Origin: Acidobacteriota bacterium
Lineage (GTDB): Bacteria > Acidobacteriota > Terriglobia > Terriglobales > SCQP01
DNA length: 64,000 bases
Assembly (NCBI GenBank): GCA_021818955.1
Contig: JAKASR010000016.1
Location: 19,263 to 83,262, forward strand
Direction of reading: 5' to 3'
Both the position numbers and the translations under genes were made by a program. The notes beneath the pieces were generated by a model. It ran no database searches. It was not told where the DNA came from and saw only the letters and a program-made list of their open reading frames with translations. This document shows, piece by piece, positions 33,956-43,191 of this stretch (position 1 is the stretch's first letter; each line of letters opens with the position of its first letter).

Positions 33956-35470
33956 ATGCTTGGGCGTATGCGCCTTCGCACATTGGCCCTGCTCCTGGCC
34001 GGCCTGATTTGCTTGCCGGCCGTCCCTATTGCCGTTCTGGCTCAATCGGCGCGCCGCACGCGCTTGCAACGCGCCGCCTACCGCCGGGCGATGGAAAGCG
34101 CCGATCAGAAGATCAAGGCCGAGGTTGAAGCGCATCAGCAGGTGGTGGCCAATCTCGACTATCTCAGCAGCATGATCGGCCCGCGGCTGACCGGTTCGCC
34201 GCAGATGCAGGCCGCCAGCCAGTGGACGCTCAAGCAATTTGAACAGTACGGCTTGCAGGCGCACCTGGAAACCACCACGGTGGCGCACGCCTGGTATCGC
34301 GGGCAGGAAACCGCCGAGATTCTCTCGCCCATCCGCCGCCGCATTTCGATTCGCGCGCTAGGCTGGAGCCGCGCCACTCCCGGCCCAGTGACCGCGCCGG
34401 TGCTGATGGCGGATCTGAGCCATCCGCGCCAATTGCGCGGCCGCCTGCGCCAATTTCGCGGCGCGATCGTGCTGCTGGGCCGCCCGCACCCGGTCAACAC
34501 CGCGCCGGCCGACAACTCTTACGACGCGGTGATTCCGCCACCCAAAGGCGTGCCGCCGCCGCGCCCGGCGGGCTGGCAATTGCGTTTTCAGGTGATGCGC
34601 CAACTGATGGGCGAGAAACCGGCGGTGGTGATTCTCGACAGCGGCAAAATCGACAACCTGTTTACCATGGGCAGTTTCGGCGGCAACTATCAGCCCTCAA
34701 AAGTGCCGCTGGCATTTTTGCCGCATGAAGATTACGACCTGCTCTACCGCCTGCTGCACGATTTTCACCAGACCGTGCGGATGCGAGTCAACCTGGCCGA
34801 TGGTTTCAGCCCGGGACCGGAGCCGGCTTCGATCACGGTGGCGACGATTCGCGGGGTGAAGCATCCCCACCAGACGGTCATCATCGGCGGGCATCTGGAT
34901 TCCTGGGATCTTGGCCAAGGCTCGCTCGACAACGGCACCGGCGCCATGGCCGTGCTCGAAGCGGCGCGCGCGCTCAAGGCGCTGGACTGGAAACCGGACC
35001 GCACCCTGGTGTTCATCCTGTTCACCGGCGAAGAGCAGGGCGGGCTGGGCGCCAAACTCTACATGAAAAACCATGCCGCCGAAATCCCCAAAATGGACGC
35101 GGCGCTGATTGACGATGTCGGCACCGGCAAAATCTTCACGATCCCGCTCGAGCATCTCTGGAGCACCGGGCCGCTGATGTGGGAAATTTATCGTCCCCTG
35201 CGCGAAGTCTTCGACCTGCGCGCGTTGAGCACGCGCTATTACGGTTCTTCCGATCACGTGGAGTTCATACGCGCCGGGGTGCCGGGCTACCTGGCCGTGC
35301 AAAAGCCGGCGCATTATCGCGAAGTGCATCACAGCCAGACCGACACCTTCGACAAGCTGCGCCCACATCAGGAAATCGAAAACAGCGCGCTGATCGCCGC
35401 CTGGATGTGGAACGTATCGCAGATGCCCGAGCCGCTGCCGCATCATCATCCGAGCCAGCGCCGGCCCTGA
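33956..35470 (+). CDS. Secreted M28-family zinc aminopeptidase
   Basis: 504 residues with a signal peptide (RLRTLALLLAGLICLPAVPI, cleaved after VLAQ). A PA-type domain is inserted in the middle (about residues 130-280). Zinc ligands of the M28 domain are visible: HLDSWDLGQGSLDNGTGAM (His, Asp), FTGEEQGGLGAKLY (Glu pair), IDDVGTG (Asp) and YREVHHSQTDTFDKL (His). Alternative start at 33968. It shares a one-base junction (TGATG) with the frame of the next peptidase gene, so two exported peptidases of different families are made together. Confidence 0.93.
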   Translation: MLGRMRLRTLALLLAGLICLPAVPIAVLAQSARRTRLQRAAYRRAMESADQKIKAEVEAHQQVVANLDYLSSMIGPRLTGSPQMQAASQWTLKQFEQYGLQAHLETTTVAHAWYRGQETAEILSPIRRRISIRALGWSRATPGPVTAPVLMADLSHPRQLRGRLRQFRGAIVLLGRPHPVNTAPADNSYDAVIPPPKGVPPPRPAGWQLRFQVMRQLMGEKPAVVILDSGKIDNLFTMGSFGGNYQPSKVPLAFLPHEDYDLLYRLLHDFHQTVRMRVNLADGFSPGPEPASITVATIRGVKHPHQTVIIGGHLDSWDLGQGSLDNGTGAMAVLEAARALKALDWKPDRTLVFILFTGEEQGGLGAKLYMKNHAAEIPKMDAALIDDVGTGKIFTIPLEHLWSTGPLMWEIYRPLREVFDLRALSTRYYGSSDHVEFIRAGVPGYLAVQKPAHYREVHHSQTDTFDKLRPHQEIENSALIAAWMWNVSQMPEPLPHHHPSQRRP

Positions 35471-35499
35471 TGATGAAAGCAAAAGGCCGGGGTGAACTT

Positions 35500-37782
35500 A
35501 TGCGCATAGCCTCTCGCTTTATTTTCCTGGCGATTCTTTTAGCCATTCCTTCAATCATTTTCGCCACGGCGCCGGCCGGCGGCGCGCCCGCGCCCCTGAC
35601 GCCGGCGGAGTTGCTGGCGCGAGCCGCCCTGCGGCCCGCGCCCGCCGGCCATGAGCGCGTTTTCATGGACTGGCTGCGGCGCCAACTTCCCGGCCCGGCG
35701 CCGCTTGAAGACAATCTGCACAATCTCATCTACCGCTTCGGTGCCGCCACGCCGGCCTCCGGCGCCGCGCCGCTGCTGATCGTGGCCGAGCTGGATCAGC
35801 CCGATTACCTGATCTCGCGCATTTTGCCCGACGGCAATCTGCGCCTGCAGGCGATGCGTTCCGGCGCGCCGCCGACGCCCGGCTACTCCCGTTTTTTCTT
35901 CGCCGCGCCGCTGGAGATATTGCGTCCCAACCTCGCCCGCCGCGGCGAGGACAACGCCGGCTGGTCGCCGCTGGCCGCCGCCGGCTATGGGCCCTCGATT
36001 CACCTGATGACGCTCGCGGCGTTCCGCCGGCTCGATAGCCGCCTGCATCTGGACCAGGTTTATGTCACCACCGGCGCTGCCACGCGCGCGGCGGTTATGC
36101 GCGCCGGGGTGCGGCTGCTGCAACCGGTGATCGTGCGGCCGCAACTATTCGCCGCCGCGAACAGTCCCTATTGGTTTGGCACGATGCTGTCCAGCCGGGT
36201 GATGGCGCCGGTGGCCGCGCGCTTGCTCGCGGCGCTTGGGGCGCAGGCGCCTTCGCGCCCGGTGGATGTCGCGCTGGCGACCCAGGGTTGGTTCGGACAC
36301 GCCGGCTTGCGCCGGCTGGTGCAGGAATTAAGCCCGGCGCAAGTGATTGTCCTGGGCACGGCCCGCAGCGACACCTTTACCGCGGCCTCGAACGATCCCC
36401 AACTGGGCCGTGTCTGGGGCGAGCACACGGCAATGCCGGTGGACATGGCGCTCTCCGCGCAGACCGATCATGGCGTTGCGCGCGCGCTGGGCAAAACCCC
36501 CAGCCTGGTGCTTGGCTTTCCCATTCGCTACGCACACACCGCCGCGGAGATGGCCGACTTGAACGCGCTGCGGCTGTTTAGCCATTCGCTGACTTCGTTC
36601 GTGCTGCAGCAGGCCGGGGTTCCGGGCCGGCGCATAGGCGGCGTGGTGGCGTTACCGGGCCGGTCCGCGACCGGATGGGTGTTATCCCGGGCGGTGATGG
36701 CGCCGGCCAAAACACCGCCGATCGCCATGCCGTCTCGCCGCCAGATCACGCCTTCGCCGGCGGTGGTTTCGCCGCTGCTGGAACACGTAGTGCAAGTGGC
36801 CGCGGCCAGCCAACACGAAGCGCCGATGCGCCAGGAGGTGCGGCGGCTGATCGCCCGCATTGCGCCCCGGCTGCGCGTGCACCGCGGCCCCGCCGGCACG
36901 CTTTGGACGCAGCTGGGCCCCTCGCGCGGCCCCGCCCTGCTGTTTATCGCCCACATGGACGAGATCGGCTGGAATGTGAACGGCATGCTGCCGGATGGCG
37001 AGCTGGCGCTCACTCCACTCGGCGGCTTTCTGCCTCAACTGTATTCCGGACGCATTCTGCTGGTGCACACGGCGACGGGAGTTATTCCCGGAACCCTGCA
37101 TTATCTGCCGACACGCGAAGGGCATCGCCCGCTGGCCCGGCTCGATGTGGGCTTGAGCGGACCGGCGCTGCAAGCCAGCGGCATCCAGTTGAACGATTTC
37201 GTGACCGTGCCCAAGCGCTACCAAACGCTGCTCGAGCAGCGCGTGACCGGGCGCTCGCTGGACGACCGCGTCGGCGACGCCGCGGAGCTGGCCGCCATCC
37301 GCGAACTGGCCGCCGCGCCGCCTCGCCGGCGGGTGATTATCGCCTTTTCCACCGGCGAAGAACTGGGGCTGGACGGCGCGCGCGCACTGGCCCAGCTCTG
37401 GAAAAACGATGAGCCGGAGGCGGTGTTCGCGCTCGATACCTTCGTGAGTTCCGATTCTCCGATCGAAACGCATCGCTTCGCGCATGCCCGCCTGGGCGAC
37501 GGTTTCGTTATCCGCGCCGCCGATAACAGCCTGATCGCGCCCTTTGCCATGACCCGCCGCATTTTACGGCTGGCGCGCGCGGCGCGCATTCCCGTGCAAT
37601 ACGGCGTCACCGGCGGCGGCAACGATGCCTCCGCATTTATTCCTTATGGCAGCGCCGCCATCGGGCTGGGCTGGCCAATGGCCTCTTCCCACTCGCCGGC
37701 GGAACTGTCCGACTTAAGGGATGTCGCCGCCCTGGCGCGTATTGTGGTCACGATTTCGAGAGACTGGACGCCGGCCCGATAA
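35500..37782 (+). CDS. Exported double-domain M42-like peptidase with a degenerate first half
   Basis: 760 residues from the ATG at 35500, preceded by GGGGTGA and giving a signal peptide (FIFLAILLAIPSIIFATA); an in-frame ATGATG at 35470 is possible. The C-terminal half is an M42/glutamyl-aminopeptidase domain with H485 (LLFIAHMDEIGW), D588-D589 (SLDDRVGD), E620-E621 (STGEELGL), Asp in FALDTFVSSDSP and H731 (MASSHSPAELSDL). The N-terminal half aligns with it by eye (LLIVAELDQPDYLISRILPD against LLFIAHMDEIGWNVNGMLPD) but has Glu97 for the zinc His, SSRVMAP for DDRVGD and TQGWFGHAGL for TGEELGLDGA. It therefore looks like a catalytically dead duplicate. Confidence 0.85.
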   Translation: MRIASRFIFLAILLAIPSIIFATAPAGGAPAPLTPAELLARAALRPAPAGHERVFMDWLRRQLPGPAPLEDNLHNLIYRFGAATPASGAAPLLIVAELDQPDYLISRILPDGNLRLQAMRSGAPPTPGYSRFFFAAPLEILRPNLARRGEDNAGWSPLAAAGYGPSIHLMTLAAFRRLDSRLHLDQVYVTTGAATRAAVMRAGVRLLQPVIVRPQLFAAANSPYWFGTMLSSRVMAPVAARLLAALGAQAPSRPVDVALATQGWFGHAGLRRLVQELSPAQVIVLGTARSDTFTAASNDPQLGRVWGEHTAMPVDMALSAQTDHGVARALGKTPSLVLGFPIRYAHTAAEMADLNALRLFSHSLTSFVLQQAGVPGRRIGGVVALPGRSATGWVLSRAVMAPAKTPPIAMPSRRQITPSPAVVSPLLEHVVQVAAASQHEAPMRQEVRRLIARIAPRLRVHRGPAGTLWTQLGPSRGPALLFIAHMDEIGWNVNGMLPDGELALTPLGGFLPQLYSGRILLVHTATGVIPGTLHYLPTREGHRPLARLDVGLSGPALQASGIQLNDFVTVPKRYQTLLEQRVTGRSLDDRVGDAAELAAIRELAAAPPRRRVIIAFSTGEELGLDGARALAQLWKNDEPEAVFALDTFVSSDSPIETHRFAHARLGDGFVIRAADNSLIAPFAMTRRILRLARAARIPVQYGVTGGGNDASAFIPYGSAAIGLGWPMASSHSPAELSDLRDVAALARIVVTISRDWTPAR

Positions 37783-37803
37783 CCTAGCAATCAGGATTCA
37801 GCA

Positions 37804-38595
37804 ATGATCATGAGCTTGAACTTTCGTCGTTCCCTCCTGGCCGCCGCGGCTTTGGCGGCGGTGATGCTTTTTCCCTGCCGGATGCGGGCGCAGGCGCCCG
37901 GCAAGCCTCAGCGGGTGATGGTTCCCGCGCCGTCGTGGCAAGCGGGCGCCTACTGGGCCCAGACCGATCACCAGTTGCTGACCGATTTTGCCAACCTGGC
38001 GCGATTTCACGCCGAGGATTTGAAACTCGGGCCGGCGAAGCCGGGCGAAAAACGGGTGGTTTTCATGGGCGATTCGATTACGCAAGCCTGGAACCTGACG
38101 CGATCGTTTCCCGGCAAGCCTTATATCAACCGCGGCATCAGCGGGCAGACAACGCCGCAGATGCTGATCCGCTTCCGCCAGGACGTGATCCAGCTCCAGC
38201 CGAAAGTGGTCCTGATTCTGGCGGGAACCAACGATCTCGCCGGCAATACCGGGCCGATGACGCTGCCCCAGACGGAAAATAACCTGGAATCGATGGCGCA
38301 ATTGGCGCAAGCCAATCACATTGCCGTGGTGTTGTGCTCGGTTCTGCCGGCCACGCATTACTGGTGGCATCCGCAGGTACCCAACCCCGCGCATAAGATC
38401 GTTATGCTGAACCGCTGGATGCGAGCCTATGCGAAACGCCACGGCTATGTCTATGTGGATTACTATTCCGCAATGAAAAATGCCGCCGGCGGGCTGCCGA
38501 AAAGGTTGAGCAAAGACGGCGTGCATCCGTTGCCGGCAGGTTATGCAATCATGGCGCGGCTGGCCGAGGCGGGGATTAAGAAAGCGATGAAGTAA
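37804..38595 (+). CDS. Exported SGNH/GDSL hydrolase
   Basis: 263 residues with a signal peptide (SLLAAAALAAVMLFPCRMRA). SGNH blocks are visible: block I VVFMGDSITQAW (nucleophile Ser), block II Gly in NRGISGQTT, block III Asn in LAGTNDLAGNTG and block V in SKDGVHPLPAGYAIMARLA (Asp and His). Together these form a complete catalytic set for an esterase acting outside the cytoplasm, perhaps on acetylated polysaccharide. It follows the two peptidases after 21 bp. Start could be the ATG at 37804 or 37810. Confidence 0.92.
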   Translation: MIMSLNFRRSLLAAAALAAVMLFPCRMRAQAPGKPQRVMVPAPSWQAGAYWAQTDHQLLTDFANLARFHAEDLKLGPAKPGEKRVVFMGDSITQAWNLTRSFPGKPYINRGISGQTTPQMLIRFRQDVIQLQPKVVLILAGTNDLAGNTGPMTLPQTENNLESMAQLAQANHIAVVLCSVLPATHYWWHPQVPNPAHKIVMLNRWMRAYAKRHGYVYVDYYSAMKNAAGGLPKRLSKDGVHPLPAGYAIMARLAEAGIKKAMK

Positions 38596-38638
38596 GACGG
38601 GCGGGCGGCGAACCACTCTCCAGAGTTGACGACTGTAA

Positions 38639-38908
38639 TTACGCCGCTTCGGGTAGCGTGATGCGCGGCACCTTTTCCATTCCCGCGATGGGCCGCCAGG
38701 CCAACTCACTTTCCGGCGGCTCGCCCGCTCCCGGCCCAGGTTCATTCTGCCAGCTTCCGGGATCTTCGGGGCGATTCGTGGCGGTGTGCACCAGCTCACC
38801 CGAAATGGGCGGCGCAATGGTCATGGGCGGCACCAGCCTCAGCTCATGTGAGCGCCGCTTGCCTTGAGGAGAGTGGAAATGTACGGCAACGTATTCGACT
38901 TTTGACAT
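38639..38908 (-). CDS. Possible small hypothetical protein
   Basis: 89 residues from an ATG at 38908 (frame open to 38926). Begins MSKVEYVAVHFHSPQGKRRS, then a Pro/Glu-rich, low-complexity middle (NRPEDPGSWQNEPGPGAGEP) and ends RITLPEAA. No signal peptide, helix or known domain. The ribosome-binding region is AT-rich without a clear site. A 13-bp palindrome (38928-38940) lies 20 bp upstream, which weakly supports a real regulated gene. Could be spurious. Confidence 0.35.
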   Translation of the reverse strand: MSKVEYVAVHFHSPQGKRRSHELRLVPPMTIAPPISGELVHTATNRPEDPGSWQNEPGPGAGEPPESELAWRPIAGMEKVPRITLPEAA

Positions 38909-38927
38909 AAATAAAAAAGATGCCAAC

Positions 38928-38940
38928 CGGAATCATTCCG
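38928..38940. promoter_or_regulatory. Palindrome CGGAATCATTCCG
   Basis: Perfect 6-bp arms around one central base, in an AT-rich gap upstream of the small leftward open frame and downstream of lutC. Operator-like, function unknown. Confidence 0.4.
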
Positions 38941-38988
38941 ATCATGAGGCATACTCAATAGCCCAATCTGAATGCGCCGAATGCCGGG

Positions 38989-39783
38989 CTAGGCATTCAT
39001 ACACAACAGCACAATCAGACGGCGGGGGCCGTGCGCGCCGAGCACCAGCAATTTTTCAATATCGGCGGTGCGGCTGGGACCGGTCACGACGCTGGCCATC
39101 GAAGCGCGATCGAATAGGCTCTCGTTTGCGGAAGCGCCGCCGAGCGATGCCAATGCGGTTTCCAGATCGGGCGCGATCTGGGAGGCGCGGGCATAGACGA
39201 TATGCAGTTCGGGGAGCACGGAGGCGGCGCGTCCGCCGCAATCGGAGCCGACGATGACGGAGCCGGTTTGGGCCACCAGCGCCTCGGCCAGGGTGAGGCC
39301 GGCGGCGCGATTTTCTTCGCAGGCCGTGGCGCTCGACCAGAGGATGCGCCCGGAAAGATTTTCAAGCAGCGGCGAGAGCAGGCGGCGCAACGCGGGCGCG
39401 TCCTGGACATAGAGGCCTTCCGAGCCGGCCGCAACGACTGCCGTATTACCGGCCGGACCGGCGCCTGGAATGGCGGCCGGGTTAGGTTCCAAACCCATGA
39501 CGGATTCAAGAATTTTGATCAACACCGCGGAGGCTTGTTCCTCGGAGCCGATTTGAATTACTTCGGTGCGGTTGGCGGCGCACTCTTCGAGAAAGCGTTG
39601 CACGCCGGCTTCGCCCGGAGCGGGAATGGAGAACAAGCCGCGCGCGGGGAATTCCAAGGCGGAACGGCTTGCCTGGGCTGGCGCATCCCGTTCCGCCGGG
39701 TTACTGGCAGCGTGCCGCAGCGCCTGGCGGACGGCGCCGAGCACGGCTTCGCGGTTGCGGCTTTCGGGGATAGGGGAGGTCAT
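38989..39783 (-). CDS. lutC: L-lactate utilisation protein LutC (LUD domain)
   Basis: 264 residues from the ATG at 39783, which overlaps the lutB stop (ATGA); the frame is open to 39843. LUD-domain features: SRNREAVLGAVRQALRHAAS at the N-terminus, LTLAEALVAQTGSVIVGSDC, GGRAASVLPELHIVYARASQ, TGPSRTADIEKLLVLGAHGP, all typical of LutC/YkgG. With LutA and LutB it forms the iron-sulfur L-lactate oxidising complex. Last gene of the leftward pilT-lutABC group. Here lactate probably comes from L-lactaldehyde produced during rhamnose breakdown. Confidence 0.93.
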   Translation of the reverse strand: MTSPIPESRNREAVLGAVRQALRHAASNPAERDAPAQASRSALEFPARGLFSIPAPGEAGVQRFLEECAANRTEVIQIGSEEQASAVLIKILESVMGLEPNPAAIPGAGPAGNTAVVAAGSEGLYVQDAPALRRLLSPLLENLSGRILWSSATACEENRAAGLTLAEALVAQTGSVIVGSDCGGRAASVLPELHIVYARASQIAPDLETALASLGGASANESLFDRASMASVVTGPSRTADIEKLLVLGAHGPRRLIVLLCMNA

Positions 39784-41219
39784 GACGGTGGCTCGGCGGC
39801 CATCGAATTCGGAGCCGGCGGCGAGTTTCGTTGCCGCCACCATGCGCGAAAAGATTGCGGAGGCGGCTCGGGAGCCTGGCGATAGCGCGTCCAGGGGCGC
39901 AGCGGGTCGAGCCGGGTGCCGTCAATTGCCTGGGGACGGAGGCGCAGCAGCCGGCGCGCGAGGCGTCCGGCGCGCTCAAAGCGGCGCGGCTTGGCGGCGG
40001 CCCATGCCAGGGCGCGAATTTCCAGGCGCTCGCTCCACGGGCGGCGGCGGGCGGCGGCGGCCTGGGCGCGGTCGCGCAGCAGTTGATGATGAATCTCGAT
40101 GCCCACCGGGCAGGCTTCGGCGCAGGCGCCGCAAAGCGAAGTGGCGTAGGCGAGATGATCGTAAGCGGGGCCGCGCAACAGCGGGGTCAGCGCCGCGCCA
40201 ATCGGGCCGGGATACGTGGTGGCATAGGCATGGCCGCCGATGGTTTGGAAAACCGGGCAGGCGTTGAGGCAGGCGCCGCAACGGATGCAATGCAGCAGCT
40301 CGCGCTGGGCGGCGTCGGCCAGCACCCGGCTGCGGCCGTTATCGAGCAGCACGATATGCAGCTCGCGCGGGCCATCCGGCTCGCCGCCGCGGCGCGGGCC
40401 GCCGAGGAGCGAGTTGTAGCAGGTGATGGGCTGGCCGGTGCCGGCCGTGGCCAGCAGGGGCCAGAACAGCGCCAGGTCGGCGAGGCGCGGCAGCAGTTTT
40501 TCAATACCGGTGAGCACCACCTGCACCGGCGGCAGCGAGGCACACAGCCGCGCGTTGCCCTCGTTTTCGGTGATGGCCACCAGACCGTGATCGGCAATCA
40601 GGAAATTCGCGCCGGTGATGCCCAGATCGGCGGCGACGAAACGCTGCCGCATCTCGCGCCGCGCCGCCCGCACCAGGGCTTCCGGCGAAGTTTCATCCGC
40701 CGGGGTGCCCAGTTTTTGGTGAAACAGCCCGGCGATATGCTCGCGCCGCAGGTGCATGGCGGGAGTGACGATGTGGTAGGGCGGCTCGTTACGGAGCTGC
40801 ACGATGTATTCGCCCAAGTCGGTCTCGAGCGTTGCCATACCCGCCTGCTCGAGCGCCTCGCGCAGATGAATTTCTTCGCTGACCATGGACTTCGACTTGA
40901 CCACCCGGCGCACATTATGCCGGCGGGCAATTTCGAGGATGATTTCCCGGGCGGCGGCGGCGTCAGGCGCCCAGTGCACCGCCGCGCCGCGGGCGATAAT
41001 GCGCCGCTCGAATTCCTCAAGGTAGCGGTCGAGCTGGGCGATGGCGTCGCGCTTGATGGCCTCGGCCCGCCGCCGGGCTTCGCGCCAATCGAGAAAACGG
41101 CCGCGGCCCAGCGCCACAGCGGCATCGTAGGTGGCGATATTGAAGCGCAAAATGCCGGCGATTTCGGCGTCCTGCGCCGCGGCGCGGGCGGCATGCCGGA
41201 ATTGGCGGGCGGCATTCAT
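39780..41219 (-). CDS. lutB: L-lactate utilisation iron-sulfur protein LutB
   Basis: 479 residues from the ATG at 41219 overlapping the lutA stop; the longer open frame upstream lies inside lutA. The first part is a LUD-like domain (VVKSKSMVSEEIHLREALEQ, DLGEYIVQLRNEPPYHIVTP, LGITGANFLIADHGLVAITE). Two 4Fe-4S sites follow: CIRCGACLNACPVF and CGACAEACPVGI, and a basic C-terminal tail (WSERLEIRALAWAAAKPRRF) is typical. It transfers electrons within the LutABC lactate dehydrogenase. Both ends overlap their neighbours by four bases. Confidence 0.95.
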   Translation of the reverse strand: MNAARQFRHAARAAAQDAEIAGILRFNIATYDAAVALGRGRFLDWREARRRAEAIKRDAIAQLDRYLEEFERRIIARGAAVHWAPDAAAAREIILEIARRHNVRRVVKSKSMVSEEIHLREALEQAGMATLETDLGEYIVQLRNEPPYHIVTPAMHLRREHIAGLFHQKLGTPADETSPEALVRAARREMRQRFVAADLGITGANFLIADHGLVAITENEGNARLCASLPPVQVVLTGIEKLLPRLADLALFWPLLATAGTGQPITCYNSLLGGPRRGGEPDGPRELHIVLLDNGRSRVLADAAQRELLHCIRCGACLNACPVFQTIGGHAYATTYPGPIGAALTPLLRGPAYDHLAYATSLCGACAEACPVGIEIHHQLLRDRAQAAAARRRPWSERLEIRALAWAAAKPRRFERAGRLARRLLRLRPQAIDGTRLDPLRPWTRYRQAPEPPPQSFRAWWRQRNSPPAPNSMAAEPPS

Positions 41220-41998
41220 GCGCTGGCCAGGCCTCGCGCCAGCAGGCTGGCCAGATGCAGCGTCCGCACGCGTCCCGGGCGCCGCGCCAGCACGCCGGCA
41301 ATTTGCAGCAGGCAGCTCGGATCGCAAGCGGTGACGTAATCCACTTCCGCCGCCTCCAGCGCATCCGCCTTGCGCGCCGCCATCGCCTCCGAGATCATGC
41401 CGTAATTGACGGAAAAACTGCCGCCGAAGCCGCAGCAGCGCTCGGCATCGTCTATTTCCACCAACTCGAGGCCGCGCACGCGGCGCAGCAGCTGGCGCGG
41501 TTCGTCTTTCAAATGCAGTTCGCGTAGCATGTGGCAGCCGTCGTGCACGGCTACGCGGTGCGGGAAGGCGGCGCCCAGCTCCGTGATCCCCAGCCGCCGC
41601 ACCAGAAATTCGGAAAACTCGTACACCCGCTCGCCGACCCGGCGCGCCGCCGCCGCCAGCGCCGGGTCGCTTTGCGCCAGTTCGGGATAAAACCCGCGCA
41701 CCATGGCAGTGCAGGAACCGGAGGGACAAACGATGGCCTCGGAATTGCCGAAAGTATCGAGAAAGCGCCGCATCAGCGCGCGGGCTTCCTGGCGGTAGCC
41801 GGCGTTAAAGGCCGGCTGCCCGCAGCAGGTTTGGTCCGGGGGAAAGCGCAGCCGGCAGCCAAGCCGCTCCAGCACCGTCACCAAGTCGCGGCCGATTTCG
41901 GGGGTGACCTGATCGACGAAGCAGGGGATGAAGAGCGCCACCTCGGGCGGCGCGCCGGCGGCGGCCGGCCATCTTTCCTGGCTTGATTCCAAACTCAA
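41216..41998 (-). CDS. lutA: L-lactate utilisation Fe-S oxidoreductase LutA (CCG domains)
   Basis: 260 residues. The start is a TTG at 41998 that overlaps the pilT stop (TTGA), with GGAG eight bases upstream. Two CCG-domain Cys clusters are visible, PDQTCCGQPAFNAGYRQEAR and DDAERCCGFGGSFSVNYGMI, together with the paired Cys in CHMLRELHLK and FIPCFVDQVTPEIG. These are typical of LutA/GlpC-type proteins that bind non-cubane clusters and pass electrons to the quinone pool. The gene starts lutABC and is translationally coupled to the pilT-like gene in front of it. Confidence 0.94.
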   Translation of the reverse strand: MSLESSQERWPAAAGAPPEVALFIPCFVDQVTPEIGRDLVTVLERLGCRLRFPPDQTCCGQPAFNAGYRQEARALMRRFLDTFGNSEAIVCPSGSCTAMVRGFYPELAQSDPALAAAARRVGERVYEFSEFLVRRLGITELGAAFPHRVAVHDGCHMLRELHLKDEPRQLLRRVRGLELVEIDDAERCCGFGGSFSVNYGMISEAMAARKADALEAAEVDYVTACDPSCLLQIAGVLARRPGRVRTLHLASLLARGLASA

Positions 41999-43122
41999 AA
42001 TTTCAGCTCCGAATGCGCCTTCGATTCGAGTTTCAGCATAACCTGCAAATCGTCCGGATGCATTGCTCTCACCAGCGCATCCTCGCGATGGATTTGGCCG
42101 GAGAAGACGAGTTTCGCCAGCGATTCTTCCAGCGTGAAGGAGCCGTTGCGCCGGGTGATGGTGATTTCCTGATGCAGGTGCTGCAGCGCGTTGTGGCGAA
42201 TATGCTGCCGGGCGCCATAACTGACCAGCAGCAGTTCGGCGGCCGGGACCCGCCCGCCGGCCGCGCCCGGCAGCAACATCTGCGTGAACACGGCGGCTAT
42301 CGCCATGGCCAATTCCTGGCGAATCGTGTTTTGCCGTTCGGGCGGAAACGAATCGGAGATACGGGCGACGGTGGAAGCCGCGTCGGTGGTGTGGAGGGTG
42401 GAGAGCACCAGATGCCCGGTTTCAGCGGCGGAGACCGCGATCCGCATCGTTTCCAGGTCGCGCATTTCGCCGACCACGAGCACGTCGGGGGCCTGCCGCA
42501 GGGCGGCGCGCAGCGCGGTGGGAAAATCGGGCGCGTCCTCGCCGATTTCGATCTGCTCGATGATGCTGCGCTGATGCCGGTGCTCGTATTCGATCGGATC
42601 TTCGACCGTGACGATATGGCGGGCATCGCGCCGATTGATGGCGTCAATCAAAGCCGCCAGCGTGGTGGTCTTGCCCGAGCCGGCCGGCCCGCCGATAAGC
42701 ACCAGGCCGTGAGCCAGGCGCGAGAGCTTTTCCACCGGCGCGGGCAGATGCAATTCTTCGAGTGACGGCACCCGGCTGGGCAGGGCCCGAACCGCGGCGG
42801 CCGCCTGCCCGCGCTCGCGATGGAGATTGACGCGGAAGCGGCCCACGCCGCCGAGGCGATAGGAGGCGTCGGTGATCCGGCCGGCGCGATACCGCTCGAG
42901 CGCATGGGGAGAAAGCGCCGGCAACACCGCGGCTTCGATTTCAGGTCCGGCCAAAACCTGCGAGTCGAGATTCCGGACCTGGCCGTGGAGCATCATCGAG
43001 GGCGGCGCGCCCGGAACCAGCAGCAAATCGCTGGCGCCCTGCCGGGCGATCTCAGAAAGCCAACGGTCCAGGATCGCGGCGGGCGAGGGCGGCTGCGACG
43101 GGGAGTCGAGATCTTCTTTCAA
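41995..43122 (-). CDS. pilT: PilT-like type IV pilus retraction ATPase
   Basis: 375 residues from a TTG at 43122, chosen for the strong GGAGG site five bases before it; the frame is open to 43191 without a better start. N-terminal PAS-like region (LSEIARQGASDLLLVPGAPP), then the secretion ATPase core with Walker A LVLIGGPAGSGKTTTLAALI, Asp box IVTVEDPIEYEH, Walker B DVLVVGEMRDLETMRIAVSA and His box HLVLSTLHTTDAASTV. The end LQVMLKLESKAHSELKF is unusual. Other pilus genes are not in the window; it lies between a sugar-binding lipoprotein gene and lutA, which it overlaps. Confidence 0.9.
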   Translation of the reverse strand: MKEDLDSPSQPPSPAAILDRWLSEIARQGASDLLLVPGAPPSMMLHGQVRNLDSQVLAGPEIEAAVLPALSPHALERYRAGRITDASYRLGGVGRFRVNLHRERGQAAAAVRALPSRVPSLEELHLPAPVEKLSRLAHGLVLIGGPAGSGKTTTLAALIDAINRRDARHIVTVEDPIEYEHRHQRSIIEQIEIGEDAPDFPTALRAALRQAPDVLVVGEMRDLETMRIAVSAAETGHLVLSTLHTTDAASTVARISDSFPPERQNTIRQELAMAIAAVFTQMLLPGAAGGRVPAAELLLVSYGARQHIRHNALQHLHQEITITRRNGSFTLEESLAKLVFSGQIHREDALVRAMHPDDLQVMLKLESKAHSELKF

Positions 43123-43191
43123 TTTACGCCTCCGGACCGCATCCGCGTTTCGTTTCCAGGACAAAGGCGGCTGGCCGCGGGGAACGGGCAA

